Part shown: positions 44,039 to 55,215 of the stretch, piece after piece
Layout: each line of letters opens with the position of its first letter
How positions within the stretch are numbered: position 1 is the stretch's first letter
NCBI GenBank assembly: GCA_973895155.1
Contig: OZ316896.1
Coordinates: forward strand, 14,384,001-14,448,000
DNA from: Marsupella aquatica
Lineage: Eukaryota > Marchantiophyta
Direction: 5' to 3'
Length of the DNA stretch: 64,000 nucleotides
Notes under the pieces: generated by a model
The model's input: the letters and a program-made list of their open reading frames with translations, nothing else
Database searches by the model: none
What the model was told of the DNA's origin: nothing
Translations under genes and position numbers: made by a program

Positions 44039-46114
44039 ATGACCAACCTTGAGAAACTTACCTTCCCCGCCCTAGAAATAGACGGCGGCAATTATCTAGA
44101 ATGGTCCATGAACCTAAAAGAAAATCTAACTTTGCTAACCCTACTCCCTGCTATAGGGCTCGCTCAACCTATCCTTGCCGGCGAACCCCAACCAGATCCA
44201 TTAACTAAAGCCAACGAATCGAAAGCCCTAGTATTCCTGAGACGTCACATCCATAGATTCCTCCAGAGACAATACATGCACCTTTCGACCCCTCGGGAAC
44301 TATGGACAGCCCTACAGACCCGATTCGACCACCAGAAACTGGTCGAATTACCTAGAGCCAGACAAGACTGGCTCAACCTGCGGGTCCAGGACTTTACCTC
44401 AATTTCAGCCTACAATAGCGAACTATTTAGAATCACAGCAACCCTCGCCCTTTGCGGCGAGCCAGTTGCCGACAAGGACTTACTAGAGAAGACCATGTCG
44501 ACGTTTCATTCATCGAATGTGTTACTATCAACACAGTACCGAAACATGAAGTTTGGGCAATACTCCGAGCTCATAGCCCACCTCCTAGTCACCGAAAGAA
44601 ACCAAGAGCTTCTTTTAGTAAACTCTAGAAAACGCCCTACGGGCACACTGCCCCTAGGACAACAGAATGAAACCCATAACATAGAAAATACTGAACCCTC
44701 CACATCGAGGCAAGGCATTAAACGCACCAAGAATAGCAACCGAAGAAACACCCACAATAGGGGGAGTTTCTATAACCAACGTCCACAAAATAACTCCCAA
44801 CGAACCTTTTGAGGACGTGGAGGACGTGGTGGACGAGAAGAACGTGGAGGACGAGGAGGACGAGGAGGACGTGGCGGACATGGCGGACGCGGAGGACGCG
44901 GCGGTGGTAGAACATATAACAACAATCGCCGAAATGATTGGTCACAATCCCGACAACAACGAGAACGCCCAAAATGCCATGCATGTGGCATGACAAACCA
45001 CCTAGCCAGAAACTGTAGAATCCCGCAACACCTTAAAGAACTATATCAACGGTCCCTCCAGGATGGACAAACCTCAAGGGCACCACCCCGTGAAACTCAC
45101 GGGGCGTTTATGGAGTCTAGTGACCCATTCCAAGACTTTTCAGACCTACCCGCCCAACCCGAGGCACACTTAGTGGCAAGTAGCTCCACAACACCAGATT
45201 TAAATAGCCCAAGCACATGTATTATCGACAGTGCGACCACGCATACTATCCTCCGGGATAGGCACCTTTTCCACAAGATTACACCCTCACGTAGGTCCCT
45301 AACCACTATCAATGGCCCTAGCCAAATAGAAGAGGGCTTCGGCCCAGCTTCCATTAGACTCCCGCAGGGCACAGCAATCCACATAGAATCTGCCATTTTC
45401 GCCCCAAACGCAACCCGTAATCTCCTCAGTTTTAGAGATATACGAGCGAACGGACTACATGTCCAGACGGGCGATACCAGAGATCAGGAAGTGATACACT
45501 TGGTTGAAAATACCCCTACGGGAAGAATTATTAAAAAAAACCTTTTCTCATACCCCTGCGGGTTTTATGTAACTCATATTGAATGCCTACATAACAATGC
45601 TCAAACAAGTGAATTTCTCGCGCTTTGGCATGCACGCCTCGGCCACCCCGGCCAATCAATGCTAAGCAAAATAATTAAGAATTCAAGTGGCATTCCAATC
45701 AATACACGCCACATTCCAGCTAGCACCCCATGCACTGCATGCTCACGCGGCAAATTAATAACAAGGCCCACGGCATCAAAATTGCCAACCAACATACCCA
45801 AATTCTTGGAAATAATCCACACCGATGTTTGCGGGCCAATTAACCCACCGAGCGGACCCTTCCGCTATTTTACAGTATTAATCGACGCATCAACTAAATG
45901 GTCAAATGTGACACTACTTTCAACGAGGAACATGGTTATGCCTCGCATCTTGGCGCAAATCCTGCGCATGAAGGCACAATTCCCAGATCACCCCATAAAG
46001 ACACTAAGGGTGGACAATGCAGGGGAATTCACATCTGAAACATTTGACGACTTTTGTACATCACTTGGCATCGACGTACAATACCCTGTACCCCACGTGC
46101 ACTTCCACTTTTAG
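44039..46114 (+). pseudogene. Ty1/copia gag-protease-integrase fragment
   Basis: Gag starts at the ATG at 44039 (LTFPALEIDGGNYLEWSMNL, a UBN2-like capsid). One in-frame TGA (44810-44812) interrupts it. The same frame then continues through an RGG-rich stretch (GRGGRGG repeats) and a CHACGMTNHLARNC zinc knuckle. Next come the protease CIIDSATTHTIL (D-S-A active site), the GAG-pre-integrase WHARLGHPG...CTACSRGK and the integrase core with IIHTDVCGPI (first Asp) and RVDNAGEFTSETFDDF (second Asp). The frame ends at VPHVHFHF, before the third catalytic residue. The TGA at a spot expected to be Arg (CGA) fits a C-to-T transition. Confidence 0.85.
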
Positions 46115-46634
46115 AGATATAAACAGCAGGGCTTTCATTTTGGACATTTCCCTATAGAAAAACACTAACCCACAGCTGCCCCTTCAAGAGCTACAGGTTA
46201 CCCAAAGGATCCAAATAGATCCAATTTCATTATAGGAGTAGATTTGTCCTGAATTGTGGAACAGACTGGCACCTTAGAGGATAGAAGTGAATGGTACTTG
46301 GAAAAAGGGAGAAGTCTTGGACGATTCCCCATTATATGGTTTAAGTTACTCTGATCCTTGCCAAATTTTCATAATTAGTGTCCAGTCAAAGCCTAGTGTT
46401 GTACCAAGAATGCCTTCTTAGCTCCTTGCTGGTGTGTCTCCAGAGATGCAGAGTATCCATTTGAGACAAAAATTAAAGCTCACCTTTTAAGGTCATATTC
46501 ACTCCCACCTTAATCAAACACACAAGAATTTGTTTTAAATAAGCTTCACAAATATATCTCATTGTCTTCTATTTTCTAGTGCTGGGTTTTCTAAAATTGT
46601 GTTCCATGTCTTCCTTTTGTAAAATTTTCGTCAA
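46115..46634. other. Gene-free interval after the truncated copia element
   Basis: Nothing recognisable. The break between integrase and this sequence is abrupt. Confidence 0.4.
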
Positions 46635-47370
46635 CTACCGTCTTCCCCCGAACACAACACCTGGGAATTGTGTTCAAAAGTTGAAATTTTTTAGTCTTGG
46701 TAAGAAAAAGTAGTTTTAACTCGAATGCAACGTCATTTTAACACAACACCCGGGCGTTGTGTTCGAATATGGCGTTGTGTTCGAATGTGGCATTGTGTTT
46801 GAATATTCAGGGTTGTGTTTCAGTTTTTCCTAATCTTGACAGCATTGAGCACAAAAAGTGCAAATTCATGAATTACAATCAAAGCATAAGCAAAGTAAAC
46901 AAAAAGCTGTTAATAATCTTCACATCTTGACAACAATGCTAGGAGCAATATTTCCCACACATACTCAATTGAAATGGCACTTGACAACTCTGCAAATAAT
47001 TACATCCATGTGCAAACCCATAGAAATCAGAGAATGATTTTCTAAGCCATTATTTTATTTTGCTTCACCAAATTTGGCCAAGGCTGAAATGGTCCGAAAG
47101 CATTAACCTTTCATTTCTGCTTATACCCTAAATTCTATGCCTATCATTTCTGCTTACATCCTAAATTCATCACAATGCCTAAATTTGAACACAATGTCAC
47201 TATTCAAATACAATGCCACAATTCAAACACAACGCCACAGGGTAAAAAAATTCCCAAACATAGTGTCGAAACTCAAACACAACGCCCTGGGCGCACTATT
47301 CGAATATAACGCCCCATGGCCCACTATTCGAATATAGTGCCTGGGCGCTGTGTTCGGGGGAAGACGGTAG
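46635..47370. mobile_element. 736-bp TIR element T1, copy 2
   Basis: Same length, ends and internal order as 41040-41775 in the same orientation, with only scattered differences. The flanking bases differ between the copies, so these are two insertions rather than one duplication that carried its flanks along. Confidence 0.85.
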
Positions 47371-48984
47371 CACTCTTTGATCTCTGTTGGTATATGTAAA
47401 CACTTTGTGAGTTTTTTCCTTTGTATTTCTATACATGGTTATGAGGTATTACCCCTAGGTGAAGACACGGAGCCCCTATGCAAGCCTGGCATGGGGTCAA
47501 ACTGGAATGGGTGAGGTGCAAGTGACAGACAGTGACATATGAGACTTTTGCCATGTAAAAATGAAATGAATAGTTCAAAATTACACATGGGCTTTACAAT
47601 TGACAACTCATCCCCACAATCATGGAGATAATGTACTCTGACCCCGCCCCCGCCCCCGCCCCAGTGCCCCCCCAACCCCCTGGGGCCACCACCCTCTGGG
47701 ATTACATCCCATTTACCCCTCTTGTGGATGGGTTGCCCTACACATTTTGCTCAGGCCCAGGGTTGTCTTTCCCCACCTGTGGCTTTGCCCCAATAATTTT
47801 AATGTACTGGTGAAATAATAATGGTGGTAGGATCCCATAATTCACTCCTATATCCCAGAGTAGGGTAGTGAGGAGTAATCCCGTATTCTTAAGTACATTA
47901 AAAATGTATAAAGATAGGATGGTAGAACAGACGTTCGTTCAGCTTTTCGTGGCCAACTTGGTTGAGTTCTTTAATCAAATGTGCAGATTTGATACCTACC
48001 TGTCCAGGTTAAATCATATATTCCGATTTGCAAATTGACTAGTCTTACGATACCTCGAAAGAATCATAATAGTGACGTCGTGGAGTAGCTAATCCATAGT
48101 ATGCACGTAGAAGAATGACTCGGGTGTGTGTATAGGAAAGAATGGCTGTGGTTTTTTACAGGCGACTGTCCTGATGAAGTAGAACATTGAGGCTCACTCG
48201 TTGAAGTTTTACCAACTTTTTGTAGAGACCATTACATTTCATACCATTACTTTCAGGGAAACGACTCGCAATAGCCAGCCCTTAAAATCTGAATCGATTC
48301 TTTATTCGATGTTCAAACATGCCTAATGCACGGCAGAAGGAATGTCAGCCCAGTCAGAGTGATCATTTGTTAGACGTTGGTAATTTTCCTGTGTACTACT
48401 TCGAGTACATCTGTGGACAGAGAAACTACCCAAGCATTCTGAACTATCGCTTTGCTTGGTTCTGGTGGATAAGTACAGGATGGGCTTATTCTTCACAAAT
48501 CTTAGCCTCAAGGTATCCTCATTATACTTGAAGTGTATTGCCAGTCCAACTCCATTGTCAAGAAATGTTATTCTGGGCTAAAATCATCAATGTGGACGCT
48601 GTAGGTCAGAGCTTGTCTTTGATTGAAATTATACTTTTTCCGAGGTAAAGGTTAGCTTCTTTGAGAGAGATTCTTGATATACTTGGAGGAAGGGACCCGA
48701 AGGTGAGGCTAGACACGCACTTGTCAGGTTGATATGACGACTGAACTGCGAAGGTACATTAGTATATGAAATTTGGAGCCGGACAAATTATGCGTTCCAA
48801 CAGAAACATAATTATGAAGACAACCGTTAATTACGAGTTATGTACGTCTCGAATTGATGATTCAATCGTACTAAAACCCACAGTTGCACAACGTTTTCGC
48901 AATATGAATTCTAACTCGCGAGTGAACTTGACCACTGACTGGCTTCGCTTCTTCCACACTCAGTGCTGCTGAGATTTCACCTTT
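47371..48984. other. Gene-free interval with a C-rich tract
   Basis: A C-rich tract at 47642-47680 (CCCCGCCCCCGCCCC...) could form a G-quadruplex on the minus strand. No gene seen. Confidence 0.45.
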
Positions 48985-49480
48985 CATATGTATTTGTGAG
49001 AGTGAGCATTGTGGAGCAGCACTAGGGAAATCGAGTATGCTTTTGCTATGACTCGTTGCAAAATGGGATTCACCAATTTGATACAAGTTTGTGAGATTGA
49101 GCATTGTAGAGCGCGACTAATAAGATTCATTTTGCTTTTGTATTTGACTCATGCAAAATGGAATTTTACAATTTCATATGAAGTGGTGATTGTGGGGACT
49201 GTAAAGCAGCAATAGTGAGATCCAGTATGCTTCGCTGTGACTCGTTGCAAAAATCCAACAGAAGGCAATCTCGCCAGTACCTCATATGATCCTCACTCGG
49301 AAGTGCAAGAAATGCAAAAAGGAATTCTACAATTTCATATGAAGCTGTGAGAGTGGGGATTGTAAAGCAGCACTAGTGAGATCCAGTATGCTTTGCTATG
49401 ACTCGTTGCAAAAATTCAACAGAAGGCAATCTCGCCAGTACCTCATATGATCCTTACTCGTAAGTGCAAGAAATGGGCCT
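48985..49480. repeat. Tandem array downstream of the TDP2-like gene
   Basis: Diverged units share GTGAG-GTG(A/G)G-ATTGT, AGCAGCACTAG-GA, ATGCTT-GCT-TGACTCGTTGCAAAA and CAATTTCATATGAAG. The last two units (49170 and 49331) are about 161 bp apart and very alike, including AACAGAAGGCAATCTCGCC. Confidence 0.75.
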
Positions 49481-49558
49481 GTGACAATTTCTATAAGTAC
49501 CAAAATCGTTGGCAATGAAGCCCTACAGAAGGTATCCGATATTGACCCGCAGAGCATT

Positions 49559-52448
49559 TCAAGCAGAAATCCTCTTAAGCTTTAGTAGAAGACCAAAATG
49601 ATCACTGGGTAGCACTGGTAGAGTTATAAGCTGAACCTGACCCTTCACCTTTCGCTCTTTTTCATACGTTAGACCTGCAATAGGTTGCGTGCCTACCATC
49701 TCAATGCTTTCTACCTTAAAATCCCGCACATGGCAGAAAATACGATCCAGTCGTTTCTGCAGGGCGCGACCACCACCGAGCATTGGATTGGCTTTGCTGT
49801 CGTATGTGAGACCTAGCTGTTCACAGACACACTTCAGTGATGAGAATAGCACGGGGAAATCATTGGGGTGACATATAAGAGAAACATTCAACCGGTATAC
49901 GATCATAACAGCGTGACCAAAGTACTGGTTTTGATAAGAATTTAAGCATGGAACAAGTACATATGAGAAGTTTCGGATGGACCAGTTGTGCCCCAGATTT
50001 TTAACTCAAAATCACTTTCAAAATATAGAATGTTAAAGAGCCTTTCAGGAAAACACAACAGTGATCAAATGGAACAGGATTCTACCTGGGTGGGTTGAAA
50101 CTTGGACCAGGCATCAAACCACCCTGGTGGAAGTGGTGGCGCACCATCCAGCTTGTCATCCCAATTCATGTCACCCCCAAAGACAACATTTGGAAAATCC
50201 TTCATAAGTTTCAGAGCTTCATTTGCCTGAAAAACACGTTCTTTGCTGAACATCTGATTCCAAGTGGGTGGCGCTGGGCAGGGACTTTCCAGATGTGTGG
50301 TGGCGACAACAAGTTGCTCTCCTGGTGCATGATCCAAATCCGCCATTGCCAGCTCTCTCCCCATGATGGAATTCTTGTACGGATTACGGTGAAAGGCAGA
50401 CACCGGCAATCTGCTCAGCTGTCACAAAAGGAGACCTTCGTTTTCAGAAGCATAGAGTATTAACTAGCACGTTGGAAACACAATATACAACGGAAAGGAA
50501 TAGAGGTAACGACCCTAATAGACTAACAAAAAGATGCCCAGTGACATGGCAAATTCTGAACTCAATCTGAAGTGTCCCTACTCGTCTCTGCGGCATGAAG
50601 GAAAAGCTTACCTGAATGCAGAAGTACGCCCTCTTTGATGCTTGAGTAGGTGTAACGGAACATTTGTAAAGGCTCCACCAACTTGACTTTTGAAAAATGA
50701 AATATATATTAGGGGTCACCTCCTGTACACCCACAGCATAAGAGTAAAGCGACAAAGACTTGACCTTTCTAAGCCCTGGCCTGCACTTCAAATGAGGAGT
50801 CTGCATAAACTTCCCCCAACAAATTGTCGCGGAACGTTCCTTCTAATACAGCCGGCTCTTCAGTTGAGGTCTGCATGGTGTCTTTGTAAGCTTGAGTATG
50901 TACTTCCATACATTTGCTTCCAAGCGGTGATAGCTGTCTACTTCCGATGCAGACATTTCCCCCATGGGGTCGGCTAGAGCGACGAGGGTAAACCTACGAC
51001 CACCATCAGGGATCCTCAGCCTCCAAATCTCACAGTACGGGAGGAAGAAAGTACCTGGAGACAGATCACATGTGGTTGACGGAGCTGAATTATCTTTCCT
51101 ATGGCATTCATTCTGGCTTGCAACTCAAGATCCTCCCGAAACCAAACATTATGTGTCAAAATCACGATAGTGTCAACGACGTCGACGTTTGGACATGGAC
51201 CTGCCGTCGCCTCTGACTTCTGTTGGGCCGAAGAGGAGTCCACAGCCAATGCAGATGTTGCTTGGTCATGGATCTGCTGGGTGCTCTTCTCCAGGTCTGG
51301 AGACCATAAATTATCAGATAAAACATGTAATCCAATACTGAAACGACAAGAAGAGCTCTGAAGCACAAATGGGCAGCAGGGACAATACGATCGAGGTCTC
51401 TAAATTCAAATTGAATAATAAAGTTAGATCTAACTATCTGTAAGCCGGTCCTTCAGTCAAAGTGATTGAAGCTATTCCCAACTCATGCATCCCACTACCA
51501 AAACCTCGGCACCAGAGGGTGCTGCATGTTCCTCATAACATGGGGATGTCTTCACTAAGGCATTTCAAGTTGCGGAGCCCGGAGGCATAAAGACGTCGCC
51601 ACGCCTTAAAGCCAACCTGAAGAAGCCATGCTTTTGTTGATCCTAGCCATCCTCTGCGTATGCAATTCTCCCAGCAACCTATTAGAAACCTCCAAGCTAT
51701 TAGAGACCTCTCCATCTTCACCGGCGGGCATCTCTCTGAATCCATCCATTTCATTAGCATTCAAGCCTTCCTCGTCTTCGACAGCTACAGCCTTTCGCTT
51801 GCGGGAGATCATGTCCGACTCCTTCAGAAAAGAGGGAAGGTCATTCGACACGGCAGGATCAGCAGACCTTCCATCCGCAGTCTCAGGAGGTCTCTCCTTA
51901 TCGGCATTACTTCTTTGAGAGGGGGCTCTGAGAGGCCTGAATTTCCCGGCCGGTCTAGTGACGTGCTCCGTAGAATGGTTTCGCTCCAATTCAGAAAACT
52001 CCGGCCGTGCGGTGTTACACATCTCACATGACGATTCTACGAAATGGTTGAGAAATGTGCACGAAGGACAAGACCATTCGGGACCGGAATCCACAACAGG
52101 CTCAGGAGAATCCAATGCGCACATTCCACAAACTGAACCGCTGCCTTGATTGAGGTAGGTGCATCTCGGACAAGCCCAAGCCATTGCCAGGCCACCCTGA
52201 GTTCTCAAAGAGCTGCAGATTCGAGCTTCAGATGCGGGCAAAACCCTCGTCCCCAAGTGGTTACTTCGAATAGCTATCACAGGAGCTCTGGACGGGGCTA
52301 CAGTTGACGAGGCTGAGGCATTCACCGCGGGATTCACGGCAAGCGAAAAAACAAGGGATCGAATGTTACGGCCGAATCTTGGAGGCGGATTCACTTGCGA
52401 AGATAAAATATCGAGTCTAGCACTGAAAAACCGTGTAATCGAAAGCAT
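49559..52448 (-). CDS. TDP2-like tyrosyl-DNA phosphodiesterase with two RanBP2 zinc fingers
   Basis: Five exons join in frame with GT-AG borders: 52448-51617, 51296-51055, 50722-50612, 50418-50086 and 49816-49559, giving 591 residues. Two RanBP2-type fingers (C93/C96/C107/C110 in CPRCTYLN...CGMC; C127/C130/C141/C144 in CPSCTFLN...CEMC) precede an EEP-fold phosphodiesterase. Its motifs are ILTHNVWF, LQ|EV with the likely Mg-binding Glu 359 at an exon border, HLESPCPAP, GGDMNWDD (about 476-483) and SDHFGLL (577-582). The family removes 5'-tyrosyl adducts left by topoisomerase II, and plant members carry N-terminal fingers. From the first ATG there is an 88-residue Arg/Ser/Ala-rich extension; a second ATG (52184) starts directly at the finger (MAWACP). 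The extension could be an organelle transit peptide. All catalytic motifs are present. Confidence 0.88.
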
Positions 52449-52637
52449 AGGGGGCAACAGAGGAATCAGAATGTATCGCCTTCGTCACACAGGCTAACAC
52501 AAACGCACGCAGGAACGAATAGAAGTCATAACCAATGTCCCCCAATGCCTGCTTTCAAACAAAACAAGAATTCACTCCACATCAGCTTCTCCTATCACAT
52601 TTTGAAAATCAAACCTCAAAGAAAAAGCTAAGCAGAT
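52449..52637. promoter_or_regulatory. Divergent intergenic region upstream of the TDP2-like gene
   Basis: The TDP2-like gene starts leftward at 52448 and a plus-strand frame opens at 52638. The 190 bp between must hold the TDP2 promoter or leader. No clear TATA box is visible. Confidence 0.3.
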
Positions 52638-53120
52638 ATGCCGGAGGAAGTTCCCTGTAGGTCAACCATGGCCGGTGCTACTTCAATCAACGATAACATG
52701 TTGAAATCATGGCGTGGTAATTGCTTCTCTATCACTGATGCTTACTTGAATGATGATGCAAAGTTTGAAAGAAAAGAGGAAATGTATCCTGAGATACGTT
52801 CACAGATTCGCTCACCTTTAGTACACCGTCAGCGCAACTGGTTAGAGGATATCATCCACCAGGGCAAGAGATCACATGTTCTGCCAACATTGGATTCTCA
52901 GCAACTACACCTAGAATTTGGATCGTTCAGCGCAAAAACGTCAGCTACGGTGCACAAAAACGTCATCCAAGTCGTCATTCAAGCTATATATATACCCAGG
53001 CACAAGAATTCTTCGCATCATCCCCCACGCCTTTCGGATTTACGAGTGCTACAAGCGTTCAGGCATTTCAAACGACGCCGATCCCAAACCGACGAGGCAA
53101 ACGAACGATCTCACTTCTAA
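52638..53120 (+). CDS. Unrecognised 160-residue frame, divergent from TDP2
   Basis: The frame starts with an ATG (internal Met at residue 11) and reads MPEEVPCRSTMAGATSINDN..., ending in a basic tail (HFKRRRSQTDEAN). I see no domain, signal peptide or membrane segment. Its location, just upstream of TDP2 on the other strand, fits a bidirectional promoter, but it may be chance. Confidence 0.2.
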   Translation: MPEEVPCRSTMAGATSINDNMLKSWRGNCFSITDAYLNDDAKFERKEEMYPEIRSQIRSPLVHRQRNWLEDIIHQGKRSHVLPTLDSQQLHLEFGSFSAKTSATVHKNVIQVVIQAIYIPRHKNSSHHPPRLSDLRVLQAFRHFKRRRSQTDEANERSHF

Positions 53121-54038
53121 CAAGAACATCAAAGAACCGGGGATTTAATGGTCGCAGAGAAGAGAACAGAAGAGAACCGAAGAGCACAGAAGAGAACAGA
53201 CGAGAACAGAAGCGAACAGAGGAGAACAGCAGAGAAAGAAGAGAAGAGGGCAAGAAACGACTGAACCACCTCGGCCGCCACCGTTCACATCCCTAGCAAC
53301 GTACCAAGCGAAAATCTAAACCAGAGAACACTCCACAAAGTCCCACTGGTGTGAAATCACGTCGTAAGCTCCTACTCCATACATCAGCGCACCCATTCAC
53401 CACCACCCCAGTAGAAGTAATCTGAGTAGGAAATGATGACGATATCAAGCTCCGCGCAGCAGCAGAAGCCCGGACGACGACGGAGAGGAGCGCCAAGAAT
53501 CCAGAATCATCACTCTCTGATCTGGCAACTATTCCAGCGCACCGCGGGCCCGCACCGCCTCCACCTGCACCCGTTCGTACGCCGAGAAGGATGCGGAGAA
53601 GGAGGAGACGAGAATCGAGAGCAGAGGAAAGGAAAGGAAAAAAGGAAAGAAAGCGTGATGATGCGAAACCCGACTGCCCCGCTTTCAAGGAATGAATGAA
53701 ATCTCTCAAAATGAATCAGAGCATTGAATGAATTGCTGCGATTCTTCTTTCCTTCAAAGCCAAAAAGACTGCCCCACCGGCGCTACAGCTTGTAGCAGCA
53801 GCAGTAGCGGTACGTGAGGAAGCACCACCTCATCGCTACCGAATTCCGATCCCATTCCCAATCCTCTCTCTTCATCGCCGTAGAGCGGACGAGATTCAAA
53901 ACTCGGGCAAGTGAAGGAAATGAGAAAATGTACACAGAGAACGTTCGTAAAAGTCTGTTGGAGCAGAAGAAGAGGACGAAGAAGAAAGACGAAGACGAAG
54001 ACGAAGACAAAATCGAATACAGTACGTAACTTCGTACG
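53121..54038. other. Purine-rich low-complexity interval
   Basis: Degenerate GAGAACAGA repeats (about 53155-53250) and a GAAGACGAAGAC tract (about 53965-54008) dominate. Long frames here on both strands are by-products of the composition. Confidence 0.6.
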
Positions 54039-54960
54039 TATCAAGCGCCAACTGACATACTGCTGTACAGGAAATGACATGACATTTTATTACTATAGGG
54101 ATTATCATGTTGGCTCGAAAATTAATTACCTGGAGGTACCCAGAATTATGTGGTCACAATATATAGGAGGAAGACAAGACGAAGGGGCATACGGTATGCA
54201 TCTTTGTAAATGTATCAAGCGCCAACTTACATACTACTGTACATGACATGACATGACATGACATTCCATTCCATTCCATTACTATAGGGATTATCAAGCT
54301 GGCTCAAAACATAAATAATCAGGCCATAACCAAAATTATGTGGTCACAATAAATCGGAGAAAGACTAAGACAAAGGTGTATACAGTAAGTAAGTTTGTAT
54401 AAATCAAGCACCAGCTGACATACTACCGGCATACTACTGTACATGACATGACATTACCATAGGGACTATCAAGTTGACTCTTAAAATAACCAGGCCTTAA
54501 TATATATCAAACAGCCAAAGAACAAAAATGCCTGACCAGGAGGCACTATCCCAAAGGCAAAAGACCCAATGAAATACCCTAACTATGTGGTCAGGCAATA
54601 TATAGGAGAAACTAAGACAAAGGCACATACAGTATGTAAGTTTGTGTGTATCAGCGCCAACTTACATGCTACTGTACATGACATTTCACAGGGACTATCA
54701 AGTTGGCTAAAAAAACAAATAACTGGCCCCCTAACCAGAATTATGTGATCACAATTGGCTGAACAATACGTAAAAGACAAAGAAGAATAAGAAGAGGGTA
54801 CAATACAGTATGTAATTTTGTATGCATCAAACGCCAACTTACATACTATTGCAAATGACATGACATTCCATTACCATAGGGAATATCATGTTGGCTCAAA
54901 GAATAAACTACCAGGCTGTAACCAAAACTATGCTGTCACAATAGGCTGAACAATAGGCTT
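54039..54960. repeat. Five degenerate tandem copies of a 170-240 bp unit
   Basis: Copies begin near 54039, 54213, 54412, 54649 and 54825 with TATCAAGCGCCAACTTACATACT. They contain CTGTACATGACATGACATT, TAGGGATTATCA-GTTGGCTC and AATTATGTGGTCACAAT, and end in ACAGTATGTAAGTTTGT. A CATGA/CATTC pentamer run (54241-54282) expands one copy. Weaker echoes (ACCAAAG-TATGTGGTCACAATA) continue to about 55215. Confidence 0.85.
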
Positions 54961-55215
54961 TGTGGCAATAGTGTGTACAATTTGTCAACTTGCTGAGCTA
55001 TACAATCATCACGATATTGTTCAATGTGGTTGGGGTCCATTTTGGGGGCCATCACAATGCTAAACTGTTCAGCCAACCAGGCTAGTTACCAAAGCTATGT
55101 GGTCACAATACTTTGAACAATGTGGAGGACAATACTACGCGCAATAAGGTTTGATAACATTTTTGGGGCCCCCACTACCAAGTCGCATACCAAAGTTATG
55201 TGGTCACAATAATGT

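Larger units (their letters stand above)
42461..46114 (+). mobile_element. Truncated Ty1/copia retrotransposon
   Basis: A primer-site-like CACGTTATCAGCACGA (42461-42476), common beside plant copia LTRs, is followed by a 1.56-kb leader and then gag-protease-integrase. Integrase before any reverse transcriptase is the copia order. The frame ends inside the integrase core. Reverse transcriptase, RNase H and the 3' LTR are absent. Confidence 0.75.

Noticed and set aside
44820-44910. Collagen-like or Pro-rich minus-strand frame opposite the copia gag end
   Set aside because: It is the reverse translation of the GGACG-repeat encoding the gag RGG tract.
41040-47370. The two 736-bp repeats as LTRs of the copia element
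   Set aside because: They have 29-bp inverted ends, not TG...CA, and the primer-binding-like site lies 685 bp from the left copy rather than next to it.
47642-47680. C-rich tract as a promoter G-quadruplex
   Set aside because: No gene start lies nearby on either strand, so a regulatory claim has no support.
53293-54108. Long minus-strand frames with Ser/Leu/Phe-rich products (53293-53709, 53754-54080)
   Set aside because: They are produced by purine-rich low-complexity DNA on the plus strand; no domain or splice context.
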